Origin: JACOVP01 sp964390715
Lineage (GTDB): Archaea; Nanobdellota; Nanobdellia; SCGC-AAA011-G17; UBA489
DNA: 23,519 nt
NCBI GenBank assembly: GCA_964390715.1
Contig: CAYMIM010000021.1
Coordinates: 1-23,519 of the forward strand
Direction: 5' to 3'
A program made the translations under genes and the position numbers. A model generated the notes under the pieces. That model was given only the letters and a program-made list of their open reading frames with translations. It was not told the origin of the DNA and searched no databases. Positions 1 through 6,130 of the stretch are shown piece after piece (position 1 is the stretch's first letter; every line of letters starts with the position of its first letter).

Positions 1-79
1 TAATGTCGCATAATGTATGTTACACGAACTAATCTATAGAAATTGATTAAATATTTTAAGCAAAGATTATATTATCTTC

Positions 80-904
80 TTATAATACAGGACATCTACT
101 GAGATTATCTTTGATAACTTTAGGATCTTTTAGTAAAATCATTTGACGATGAAGATGCACTAATAGTAAAACATCATATAAATTTTTAGCAGTTTTGAAT
201 TTAGTTACAAGATCTTTAATCCCTGGACCTTCACGCATAAGTTCTTCCAAATTTGCTCCCCTTAATCTATTCAAAGCTCTAAGACGTCCTTCTAAATCTT
301 CTACTTTTACGTCATCAACATTCCCTAAAGCCAATTGTTCAACGATGACTTTCTCTTTTGCACTAAAATATCCATCTTCTCGAGTTTTACGAATTAAAGG
401 TCTTAATTTAAAATAGATCACGTCTTCTGGTCCTTCAACAAAATACGTCTCTTCTGGTTTTTTACCTTCTACAGAAATAGGTCTTTTTCTTTCCAGAGAA
501 GCTTCTATAACAGGTCTAATTCTTTCAGCATATGCGTGATTGTATTGGTCTAAATGTGTAAAAAATGATTTACTTTTCCCCATATCTACAATTATTTCTG
601 CACCTGATTGAGCATTAAATTTAGATCCTTTAATCTTTAATCCTCTTTCGTTAAACGTTCTCGCACATTCATGAATCCATCTTTTACGAATGGACCCTGG
701 AACATAACCATCAGCTTGAATATCTACATCAATTGTAGGCCTCATTAAATTATCTGTATTAGGCACTTTAGAACAGTAATATTGAACTGCACCGCCTCCA
801 ACAAGACAAACTCTTGCTAATTCTGGGACGTGATTAGCTCCTTCAATACCAGCTAACAAAGAATGTACAAAAACGTTATCCCTAAAAGTATAGTCGGAAC
901 TCAT
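80..904 (-). CDS. Nucleotidyltransferase-fold protein (AbiEii-like / MNT-like), hypothetical
   Basis: A 274-residue protein. Seen: a Gly-rich turn at residues 36-38 (LVGGGAVQ) followed by RPTIDVDI with acidic residues D59 and D61. This GG...DxD arrangement is the active-site signature of the Pol-beta/MNT nucleotidyltransferase fold. Known of the fold: it occurs in AbiEii/AbiGii-type toxins and in many stand-alone archaeal proteins. The C-terminal half is charged and helical, and no partner antitoxin is recognisable next door. The gene probably starts at the ATG at 904, because a TATA box lies about 28 nt upstream (921-936), as in a leaderless transcript. No signal peptide or membrane segment is visible. 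Its substrate and role are unknown; a toxin-like role is only a possibility. Confidence 0.6.
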   Translation of the reverse strand: MSSDYTFRDNVFVHSLLAGIEGANHVPELARVCLVGGGAVQYYCSKVPNTDNLMRPTIDVDIQADGYVPGSIRKRWIHECARTFNERGLKIKGSKFNAQSGAEIIVDMGKSKSFFTHLDQYNHAYAERIRPVIEASLERKRPISVEGKKPEETYFVEGPEDVIYFKLRPLIRKTREDGYFSAKEKVIVEQLALGNVDDVKVEDLEGRLRALNRLRGANLEELMREGPGIKDLVTKFKTAKNLYDVLLLVHLHRQMILLKDPKVIKDNLSRCPVL

Positions 905-920
905 CTTATTGCTATGTTAA

Positions 921-936
921 TTTTATTTATAAACCT
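921..936 (-). promoter_or_regulatory. TATA box of the nucleotidyltransferase-like gene
   Basis: On the minus strand the site reads AGGTTTATAAATAAAA. Its centre is about 28 nt from the ATG at 904, the spacing of a leaderless archaeal promoter. Confidence 0.55.
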
Positions 937-964
937 TCCTATTTGTTACTACTTTAAAGTAATA

Positions 965-1120
965 TTACGACCATGTTAATTCGGTCTTAAACCCACAGGC
1001 TTTGCAGTATTCGACGTTAAACAACCCATCAGAATGCCTTTCTTGACCCACGTGCAGGGGTTTATCACAATCTGGACACTTTTTTCCCATATCTTGGATC
1101 GCTTTTTTCTGTTTTTTCAT
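965..1120 (-). CDS. 51-residue zinc-ribbon microprotein
   Basis: A short open frame runs from an ATG at 1120 to TAA at 965 and encodes 51 residues. It has a basic start (MKKQKK) and two CxxC knuckles, CPDC at residues 15-18 and CKAC at 39-42, about 20 residues apart, which is the classic geometry for one structural zinc. It is small enough to be missed by length-filtered gene calling. It lies 37 bp downstream of the coiled-coil/winged-helix gene on the same strand and may be co-transcribed with it. Zinc ribbons of this size bind nucleic acid or serve as parts of larger complexes. Nothing here fixes a partner, so the function is unknown. Confidence 0.6.
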   Translation of the reverse strand: MKKQKKAIQDMGKKCPDCDKPLHVGQERHSDGLFNVEYCKACGFKTELTWS

Positions 1121-1157
1121 AGGATAAAATATGTAATCTTTGCTTAGAAGTTTTAGC

Positions 1158-1793
1158 TTACTTTTTACCCCTTGTTTTCATTCTTTGGGCTACTTCATGC
1201 TTTGATTTTTCTACCACTTGCTTTCCTTTTGGAGTAATAGTGATGAATGTGTGCTTTCCTCGTCGACGCTTCTCTAACAGCCCTGATTCAATAAGCACAT
1301 TCGCATACTCTGATGCTGTAGAACGGACTTGATCATAGGGCTTATTGGGGTAGAGATCTGTGGCTAATGTTTTGATAGTAACCCATTCCTGGCCCGCCTC
1401 TTTTAACAATAACGCCAGGCGATAAAACATGGTTTTTTGCGTCTCTGTGAGATCTTCGAGCAGCTTGAGATATTGTGGTGTTGGGGCTTGCTCTAATATT
1501 TCCTTGACTTCTTCCTGCAAGACCGCTTCTTGTTGTGTTAGTTTTTCTTGTTTTTGTGGTGATAACATAACGTAAGAAACAAACTCATCCATCTGCACGA
1601 GCCTACTTTCTACTTGCTTAAATTTTGTCTTGTGTTCTTTGTGCTGAGATTCAAAATACTCAATCCATGCCTTGATGGTTTTAATGTCATCTTTAATTTT
1701 TAAGAATGAGTGCCTCAAATTTGTATTCAACCGATCGATAGATTCTTGATAGTCTGGCTGCAGACTCTCTTCCCTCTTTTTAGAAAACCACAT
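1158..1793 (-). CDS. Coiled-coil / winged-helix DNA-binding protein
   Basis: A 211-residue protein. Residues 10-105 are highly charged and heptad-like with long helices, as expected for a coiled coil. Residues about 115-200 form a winged helix-turn-helix: a helix with LTETQKTMFYRLALLL, a recognition region with RSTASEYANVLIESGLL, and a wing with GKHTFITITPKG. The C-terminus is strongly basic. This layout suggests a dimeric transcription regulator or chromatin-associated protein; the target is unknown. A TATA-like site (1821-1829) sits about 30 nt upstream of the start, and immediately beyond it is a tandem GTCGAC-rich array (1852-1905) that could be an operator. The protein has no recognisable ligand domain. 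The same two-part design is seen in the broken gene at 2426-3069. Confidence 0.6.
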   Translation of the reverse strand: MWFSKKREESLQPDYQESIDRLNTNLRHSFLKIKDDIKTIKAWIEYFESQHKEHKTKFKQVESRLVQMDEFVSYVMLSPQKQEKLTQQEAVLQEEVKEILEQAPTPQYLKLLEDLTETQKTMFYRLALLLKEAGQEWVTIKTLATDLYPNKPYDQVRSTASEYANVLIESGLLEKRRRGKHTFITITPKGKQVVEKSKHEVAQRMKTRGKK

Positions 1794-1820
1794 TTTTCAA
1801 AGTAATGATATCTATTTTCC

Positions 1821-1829
1821 TTTTAAATG
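1821..1829 (-). promoter_or_regulatory. TATA-like box of the coiled-coil/winged-helix gene
   Basis: The minus-strand sequence is CATTTAAAA, followed by GG. It is centred about 32 nt from the ATG at 1793. It is a weaker match than the other boxes in the window. Confidence 0.4.
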
Positions 1830-1851
1830 TTGTGTTTTCCGTCTAAGAACT

Positions 1852-1905
1852 GTCGTAGACGTCTATAGACGTGTCGTCGACGGTTCGTCGACGCGTCGTC
1901 GACGC
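1852..1905. repeat. Five-unit tandem array of GTCGAC-type half-palindromes with 10-11 bp period
   Basis: Successive units end in TAGAC, ATAGAC, GTCGAC, GTCGAC and GTCGAC with spacings of 10, 10, 11, 11 and 11 bp. The block is strikingly CG-rich inside AT-rich flanks. Each unit is itself partly palindromic (CGTCGACG). A period of about one helical turn puts every unit on the same face of the DNA, which fits cooperative protein binding. The array lies just upstream of the TATA-like box of the gene at 1158-1793. Confidence 0.6.
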
Positions 1906-1933
1906 ATTAAACGCTTCAAAAATTAAGAAAAAA

Positions 1934-1951
1934 GTATTCTTAATAGAATAC
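1934..1951. repeat. Perfect 7-bp stem-loop
   Basis: GTATTCT and AGAATAC flank a 4-nt loop (TAAT). It could be a transcript end, a protein site or part of a larger RNA structure. Confidence 0.4.
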
Positions 1952-2162
1952 GAAGAGAGAGTTTAAGACCTGGAGCGAGCGCAGCTAGCGACAGTGCAAA
2001 GGCTAGAAGGAAGGGAGAGTTAGAATCAAGAAGCAACAAAAAAGAAATCATGTGAAGAAGCGAGCAGTAAAAGCAAGAGTGAGAAATCCATATGGGACAA
2101 TCTTGGAAGAGGTCAAAATGGCTCGATTTTAGTAGAAGTGAGAGATTGAAAGAGTGAAATGG

Positions 2163-2202
2163 TGTTGCCTGGCAAAGGGGTGGGTGGGAGGGTTGCAAGG
2201 CA
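2163..2202 (+). other. G-quadruplex motif enclosed in an imperfect stem
   Basis: Positions 2177-2192 read GGGGTGGGTGGGAGGG: four G-runs of at least 3 with single-base loops, the most stable class of quadruplex motif. The flanks GCCTGGCAA and TTGCAAGGC can pair (GCCT/AGGC and CAA/TTG with a 2x2 mismatch). The quadruplex would therefore sit in the loop of a stem on the plus strand. Confidence 0.6.
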
Positions 2203-2425
2203 GATTTAAAGAACCGAAGAAGGAAGTGAGCTTTAAAGGAAAATGAGACTAAAATAGCCTCTAAATGTGAAAAGTGAGTGTTAGTAATAGAGCCAAAAAA
2301 GATTAAGACGAGTAGACTATTTAAAACTCGTTCTCAAAGAGAGAGTTAAAAGAGAGTTAGAAGTCTAATAATCTATTAATGGTGTTATTTGAGCGAATAT
2401 TAATTTATTTATTCAAAAGTGAGAG

Positions 2426-2689
2426 TTATGAAGACAATGTAGTTTGTTTGCTTTTGATTTCTCGTAAATTCATGATTTCTCTGATGATTTTTGGATCCTT
2501 AAACTCTTTTTGGACAGAAAGTGAGACTTTCCTATGAAAAAAACGATCTTTGGTGATAGGTATTTGTTTGCTTAAAAGGGTATAAACAACAGTTCTAATG
2601 GTTGATTCGAATAAATTTAATTTACTGGCGAGCTCTGTAAACCCCACCACCCCAATCTGTTGTTCGAGTTCATAAATGGCTAAAAACAC
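2426..2689 (-). CDS. Winged-helix C-terminal half of a frame-interrupted coiled-coil/wHTH gene
   Basis: The 87-residue reading from a GTG at 2689 contains a winged-helix domain: VGFTELASKLNLFESTIRTV is the helix-turn-helix, and the wing follows (residues about 38-60). The same frame stays open further upstream, past the GTG, through FKSLSDREFSVFLAIYE and across the Q/S/T-rich repeat at 2771-2840. The domain therefore really begins before the GTG and has no natural start of its own. It appears to be the C-terminal half of the gene that starts at 3069, lying in a frame offset by a single net base. It is unlikely to fold fully from the GTG alone. The likely whole product is a coiled-coil N-terminus, a low-complexity linker and a winged helix, a design shared with the neighbouring gene at 1158-1793. 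Confidence 0.5.
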   Translation of the reverse strand: MFLAIYELEQQIGVVGFTELASKLNLFESTIRTVVYTLLSKQIPITKDRFFHRKVSLSVQKEFKDPKIIREIMNLREIKSKQTTLSS

Positions 2690-2754
2690 AGAAAATTCGC
2701 GATCTGAGAGGCTTTTGAAGCGAAAAATGAGAGTTGGATCAAGTTTTATCTCGT

Positions 2755-3069
2755 TTATCTTCGTAGAGGAGTGCTTGGTATTGCTTGGTGTTGTTGACTG
2801 TTGTTGTTGACTGTTGTTGACTGTTGTTGACTGTTGACTACCCCATTATTTCCACTGGAAACTTTAAAAAAAGCTAATTTATCCTTTATTTCTTTATATT
2901 GCTCTAAAAAGTCTTCTAATTTCCTATTTATAGCCTCTAATAGCTCTTTTTGGCTAGAAATCTCTTTTTTATTTGTATTTATCTCTTTTTTTAGAAGTTC
3001 CATATCTTCTCGGACCTTTGCAAATGCTTCCTTGATTGGATCTGAAGATCCTAGTTTTAGTTCTGCCAT
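2755..3069 (-). CDS. Coiled-coil N-terminal half of the same gene, ending in a Q/N/S/T-rich repeat linker
   Basis: A 104-residue protein starting MAELKLGSSDPIKEAF. Residues about 12-70 are a strong coiled-coil candidate (KVREDMELLKKEINTNKKEI). From about residue 73 it becomes a Q/N/S/T-rich linker encoded by 10-bp repeats, and it stops at TAA at 2755. The start at 3069 is well supported by a palindromic TATA box 27 nt upstream. Continuing in a frame offset by one base leads directly into the winged helix at 2426-2754. Adding one 10-bp unit, or removing two, would fuse the two halves. As read here the gene encodes only the truncated, DNA-binding-deficient form. It could be a switched-off phase state, a mutant, or an assembly error in the repeat. 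Confidence 0.55.
   Translation of the reverse strand: MAELKLGSSDPIKEAFAKVREDMELLKKEINTNKKEISSQKELLEAINRKLEDFLEQYKEIKDKLAFFKVSSGNNGVVNSQQQSTTVNNNSQQHQAIPSTPLRR
2771..2840. repeat. 10-bp tandem repeat (TTGTTGACTG and relatives) inside the coding linker
   Basis: On the plus strand: GTGCTTGGTA, TTGCTTGGTG, TTGTTGACTG, a 13-bp variant TTGTTGTTGACTG, TTGTTGACTG, TTGTTGACTG, then a partial TTGACTA. Because 10 is not a multiple of 3, three units encode ten codons with no stop in any minus-strand frame, so the array is translatable whatever its length. Confidence 0.75.
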
Positions 3070-3090
3070 AGTTTGTATTTTATGCTAAAC

Positions 3091-3102
3091 CTTATATATA
3101 AG
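3091..3102 (-). promoter_or_regulatory. Palindromic TATA box for the gene starting at 3069
   Basis: CTTATATATAAG is a perfect palindrome with its centre about 27 nt upstream of the ATG, giving a leaderless transcript. Confidence 0.6.
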
Positions 3103-3129
3103 ACTTACGGGGTCGTTTGAGAAGGTTTT

Positions 3130-3732
3130 TCATTGCTTGGTATTGCCTGTTGTTGCCTGTTGTTGCCTGATATTGCTTGGTTCATTGCCTGGTGTTGCCT
3201 GTTGTTGATCATTGTTGAGCTGTTGCATGATTTGGCGGAACAAACTGATAAAAACAGTCTCTTTTGGCTTTATCCCTGCAGAAATCAAGGCATGCCCTAA
3301 CTGTTTCCCCACTTCCCTTTCCAGGCTTTCTTTAGGCTTAAATGCGATTATCGTGCCCAGGGTGGATCTGTGTAGAACTCCTTCATTGATTGCAATACAT
3401 ACTTCTTTTCCTTCTTGATCGACGCATATCCCTTGTTTAATGTTGATTATACATTGTTCTCTTTGCCAAACACCTTCTTTTTCTTTAAATCCGTAATTTT
3501 GCAGCTCATTTTCCACTAATAGGACAATGTTTTCTTTTAATGAGTTTTCTTCACCATTTATGGTCTCTATTTCTTTATTGTCGACTTTTTCAAACCTATA
3601 TACTCTGCCAAGGTATTGTTTTACCTTTTGTTTGGGCATTTTTCGCCGTTTTTGATACTTATTGGCCACCCAATAGGCATATTCATAAGTTTTTCCAGAA
3701 GGATTTGTTCTTTTTTTACAGCGAATAAACAT
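3130..3732 (-). CDS. Hypothetical protein with basic N-terminal domain and repeat-encoded tail
   Basis: A protein of about 200 residues. I prefer the ATG at 3732 over a TTG two codons earlier. The first 45 residues are basic and aromatic (FIRCKKRTNPSGKTYEYAYW... KQKVKQYLGRVYRF). This resembles the small N-terminal module found at the start of some transposases and of many uncharacterised archaeal proteins, but no transposase catalytic domain follows. The middle (residues about 60-165) looks like an alpha/beta fold and is unrecognised. The last 35 residues are a Q/N/T-rich tail encoded by degenerate 10-bp repeats related to those in the next gene downstream. The stop is TGA. Function unknown. 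Confidence 0.5.
   Translation of the reverse strand: MFIRCKKRTNPSGKTYEYAYWVANKYQKRRKMPKQKVKQYLGRVYRFEKVDNKEIETINGEENSLKENIVLLVENELQNYGFKEKEGVWQREQCIINIKQGICVDQEGKEVCIAINEGVLHRSTLGTIIAFKPKESLEREVGKQLGHALISAGIKPKETVFISLFRQIMQQLNNDQQQATPGNEPSNIRQQQATTGNTKQ
3133..3214. repeat. 10-bp tandem repeat (TTGCCTGTTG family) at the 3' end of the gene
   Basis: Eight consecutive units start with TTG: TTGCTTGGTA, TTGCCTGTTG twice, TTGCCTGATA, a 12-bp TTGCTTGGTTCA, TTGCCTGGTG, TTGCCTGTTG and TTGATCATTG. Slippage by one unit would change the last residues of the protein. The unit TTGCTTGGTA also occurs, with one base changed, at 2771-2780. Confidence 0.7.
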
Positions 3733-3803
3733 ATTCAATGGGCACTATATTACTCTTTATCTCTTTTATGGTAATCTCTATTTCTAAGGTCAGAGGAGAA
3801 GTT

Positions 3804-4229
3804 TTACTGTTTCTTTTCAATTTGGCTTTTTTTCGCTAAGCGCGGGAAAGGGATATGGGGTGGTAAATTGACTTCATTGCCTAAAGTGAGCGCTTTGACA
3901 TTACATCGAGCGAGAATCATATTCATCCACGCACTAGAGTATTTTGGATCAATCTTTTTTTCCTTTTTCCAAGTGTCCATAACTATTTTTTTCTCTTGGT
4001 CATCCATAATATCTATGATTCTTCCTTCTATGAGAATGGAAGCGGTTTTTGGCTCATACTCTATACTGAAAGTGAATTGGATATTGAGAGTTCCTTGTTT
4101 ATTGCCTAGAGCATCAATGGTCTGCTCTGTGATATTCGTGATTTTCGCGTTATTTTTTACTTCTACATTTCCGACAACGTCTTTCTTCTTTTCGACGCTT
4201 ATTTTTTCTAATAAAAAGTTGACTATCAT
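3804..4229 (-). CDS. Conserved-looking hypothetical protein (possibly SecB-like fold)
   Basis: A 141-residue protein. Alternating hydrophobic strands (VGNVEVKNNAKITNI, TLNIQFTFSIEYEP, ASILIEGRIIDI) are followed by a helix-rich part and a Pro-rich end, NEVNLPPHIPFPRLA. A curved beta-sheet followed by helices and an LPPHI/PFP tail loosely recalls SecB-type chaperones. This is a resemblance by eye and not a firm assignment. There is no signal peptide or membrane segment. It has its own promoter, a TATA-like ATTTATAAAAC about 30 nt upstream (4250-4260) in the 38-bp gap after the lonB C-terminal piece. Its place next to a protease is suggestive of protein quality control, but function is not established. 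Confidence 0.45.
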   Translation of the reverse strand: MIVNFLLEKISVEKKKDVVGNVEVKNNAKITNITEQTIDALGNKQGTLNIQFTFSIEYEPKTASILIEGRIIDIMDDQEKKIVMDTWKKEKKIDPKYSSAWMNMILARCNVKALTLGNEVNLPPHIPFPRLAKKSQIEKKQ

Positions 4230-4267
4230 GGTATTTTAAGAACTAGAGGGTTGTTTTATAAATGTTA

Positions 4268-5641
4268 CTATTGAGCTTTTAGCTTCTTCAGCACGTCTTC
4301 TTTACCTTTCCAAACTAAAGCTTCCTGCAAAACTTCTTGAATAGTACTGACAGGGATTATCTTTATCTTTAGTTTTTCAGAGGGGGAAAGTAAAATATCC
4401 TGCTCATTTGACCTAGGAATTAAAACCCGCTTAATGCCAGCATGGATAGCCGCTTCTACTTTTTGAGTGACTCCGCCGACCGCCAACACTTCTCCCCGAA
4501 CTGACAAAGAACCAGTCATTGCTGTATCTTGTCTTACTGGAATTTTTTTCAGAGCTGAAATAATGGCTGTAGCCACCGCAATGGATGCTGAATCTCCCTC
4601 TACACCGCCGCCTTCTGAAGCTGTCTGCAAGAACTGGACGAAGATATCGTATTTTTCCTTGATGTCCTCACCAAAATGCTTGAGAATAATCGCTGAAACA
4701 TTCTTCACCGCTTCCTTCGCTATCTCGCCTAATTTTCCTGTGGCGACGAACTCTGTTTTTTTACCACCTGGAGTGACTTCTGATTCGATAGGCAAGACCA
4801 TTCCTGAGAAATAACTGTCTGATCCCATGACCGCTAGACCATTGACTCTGCCAACAATAGTTCCTTCCGTGATGATAACTTGATACTTCTTCTTATTTTC
4901 AATGTATTTATCTACCATCTGCTGTTCTAGAGAACGAGCAAGACGCTTGGCCAGCTTGACGTGCTTGTCTGTGGTAAATTCAGCTTTTTCTTCGTGAGCG
5001 ATATCACCCGCAGCTCTGACGAGACCACCTAAATCTCTTAATCGCAGTGTTAGTTTTCCTGAGGTACCCGCGCGAACACGAGCCTCTTGAATGATAGCAT
5101 CTACTCCATCTTTAGTAAAATGAGGAATTTTTCCATCTTTAGTCACTTCTTGCGCGATGAAGATCGCAATCTTCTCACAATTTTCTAGAGTATCTACCAT
5201 GGTATTATTCATGTATACTTCATAACCATAACCACGAATTCTTGAACGAAGCGCCGGATGCATTTTTGGGATGGTGTCTGTAGTTCCCGCAGCGACGAGA
5301 ATAAAATCTGTGGGGACAGGTTCTGATCTGACCATGGCTCCAGAGGAACGCTCGGATTGGCCAGTGATGGGATATTTTCTTTCCTGCATCGCTGTCAAGA
5401 GTTCTTGTTGTGAATGCTTCTCTAATGCTCCGACTTCATCGATGAACAAGACTCCTTTGTTAGACTTGTGAATCATGCCTGGGACGAGACGCTCGAAAGC
5501 TGGTGTACCTAGACCTCCTGAATTTTTGCAGAGAATACCATTTACGAAGAGGTTACCTGTCGCTGTGGTAAGATTGTAGAGGTATCCTTTGTAGTGTACT
5601 TTTTCTATTTTCGCGATTTTCTCTGGTTGGAGCTTCATCAT
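4268..5641 (-). CDS. lonB: LonB protease, C-terminal piece fused to C-half of a split intein
   Basis: A 457-residue product. Residues 1-40 are an intein C-half (block F around VHYKGYLYNLTTATGNLF, block G NGILCKN). Residues 41-457 are the C-extein, starting SGGLGTPAFERL. The C-extein has the Walker B motif VLFIDE (64-69), the remaining AAA+ elements, and the archaeal LonB protease domain with the Ser-Lys dyad S351 (GVEGDSAS) and K394 (GGVTQKVEAA). Walker A and the membrane segments are absent and lie in the other piece (9215-10222). Known of the family: LonB is the membrane-bound ATP-dependent protease of archaea, essential where tested. The start is the first of two ATGs, preceded by AAGGAG (about 5645-5650). 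Without splicing this piece cannot hydrolyse ATP. Confidence 0.9.
   Translation of the reverse strand: MMKLQPEKIAKIEKVHYKGYLYNLTTATGNLFVNGILCKNSGGLGTPAFERLVPGMIHKSNKGVLFIDEVGALEKHSQQELLTAMQERKYPITGQSERSSGAMVRSEPVPTDFILVAAGTTDTIPKMHPALRSRIRGYGYEVYMNNTMVDTLENCEKIAIFIAQEVTKDGKIPHFTKDGVDAIIQEARVRAGTSGKLTLRLRDLGGLVRAAGDIAHEEKAEFTTDKHVKLAKRLARSLEQQMVDKYIENKKKYQVIITEGTIVGRVNGLAVMGSDSYFSGMVLPIESEVTPGGKKTEFVATGKLGEIAKEAVKNVSAIILKHFGEDIKEKYDIFVQFLQTASEGGGVEGDSASIAVATAIISALKKIPVRQDTAMTGSLSVRGEVLAVGGVTQKVEAAIHAGIKRVLIPRSNEQDILLSPSEKLKIKIIPVSTIQEVLQEALVWKGKEDVLKKLKAQ
5522..5641 (-). other. Split-intein C-half (IntC) in LonB
   Basis: Forty residues from MMKLQPEKIAK to NGILCKN, directly before the conserved LonB motif SGGLGTP. 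The terminal Asn40 and the +1 Ser of the extein are the residues needed for intein cleavage and ligation. The usual penultimate His is Lys here, and the block F motif has GN where HN is common. Its own ATG and Shine-Dalgarno show that it is expressed separately from the N-half. Confidence 0.85.
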
Positions 5642-5711
5642 AGACTCCTTAGTGATTTGTCTTTTTAAATGTAGTGGCTTCTGTTAGAGGCTTTGCACAT
5701 AAATAGCATTC

Positions 5712-5723
5712 TTTAAATATTTA
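5712..5723. promoter_or_regulatory. Palindromic TATA box shared by vsr (+) and the lonB C-piece (-)
   Basis: TTTAAATATTTA is symmetric enough to serve both directions. It lies about 23 nt before the vsr ATG (leaderless) and about 75 nt before the IntC start, which has its own Shine-Dalgarno. It is the only good box in this 99-bp intergenic gap. Confidence 0.5.
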
Positions 5724-5740
5724 GCTTATCTCTCATTTTC

Positions 5741-6130
5741 ATGGATATTTTAACCAAGAAAGAGCGCAGCAAGAGAATGTCCCTGATTAGAAGCAAGTGG
5801 ACTAAGCAAGAGAAAAAAGTGCATAACATGCTCAAAGGCAGGAAGATCAAACACAAAATGCACCCAAAGATTCCAGGTAACCCAGACCTATTAATAAACA
5901 GCAAGAAGGCAGTTTTTCTTCATGGTTGTTTCTGGCATAAGTGCCCCAAGCACTATAAAAAACCAAGCTCGAACAAGGCATATTGGATGAACAAAGTTGA
6001 GCAAAATGCAAAACGAGACTCCAAGAATAAGAGGATTCTAAGATCTATAGGGTACAATGTAGCTTCGTTATGGGAGCATGACATAAACTCAAACATTCAT
6101 TCATGCCTCAAACGATTAGAGGTTCTATAA
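5741..6130 (+). CDS. vsr: Vsr-type very-short-patch mismatch endonuclease
   Basis: A 129-residue protein with the full Vsr signature: RMSLIRSKWTKQEKKV at the N-terminus, the metal-binding Asp in IPGNPDLL (D49), and FLHGCFWHKCPKH (61-71) with the catalytic and zinc-binding His/Cys residues, followed by NAKRDSKNKRILRSIGY and LWEHDI. Known of the family: Vsr nicks T:G mismatches that arise by deamination of 5-methylcytosine, and is usually encoded next to a C5 cytosine methyltransferase. One is present here about 0.8 kb away. It overlaps the following gene by one base (TAATG), so the two are translationally coupled. Vsr-like domains have also been described as homing endonucleases in split-intein loci, and that reading remains open here. 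Confidence 0.88.
   Translation: MDILTKKERSKRMSLIRSKWTKQEKKVHNMLKGRKIKHKMHPKIPGNPDLLINSKKAVFLHGCFWHKCPKHYKKPSSNKAYWMNKVEQNAKRDSKNKRILRSIGYNVASLWEHDINSNIHSCLKRLEVL

Larger units (their letters stand above)
1906..2425. other. Non-coding, purine-rich (plus strand) stretch of unknown role
   Basis: I see no convincing gene in this stretch. All plus-strand frames are broken repeatedly. The one long minus-strand frame (1923-2198) is a low-complexity Ser/Leu string created by the purine bias. The stretch contains a perfect hairpin (1934-1951), a G-quadruplex motif (2177-2192) inside an imperfect stem, and GA-rich repeats near 2322-2360. It does not show the conserved cores I would look for in RNase P RNA, SRP RNA or tRNA. 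It could specify an unrecognised structured RNA or be a decayed region. Confidence 0.45.

Noticed and set aside
1923..2198. Minus-strand open frame of 91 codons in the non-coding region
   Set aside because: It is low-complexity Ser/Leu/Phe, has no domain and arises from the purine-rich plus strand. Its only apparent feature is overlap with the G-quadruplex.
2771..3214. CRISPR array
   Set aside because: The repeats are 10 bp, contiguous, without spacers and inside coding sequence; no cas gene is present.
3130..3732. Transposase
   Set aside because: Only the short basic N-terminal module is suggestive. There is no DDE or HUH catalytic motif and there are no terminal inverted repeats around the gene.
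6103..6129. Earlier ATG for the restriction-endonuclease-like gene
   Set aside because: It lies within vsr, whereas the ATG at 6130 overlaps the vsr stop by one base (TAATG), the usual coupled arrangement.
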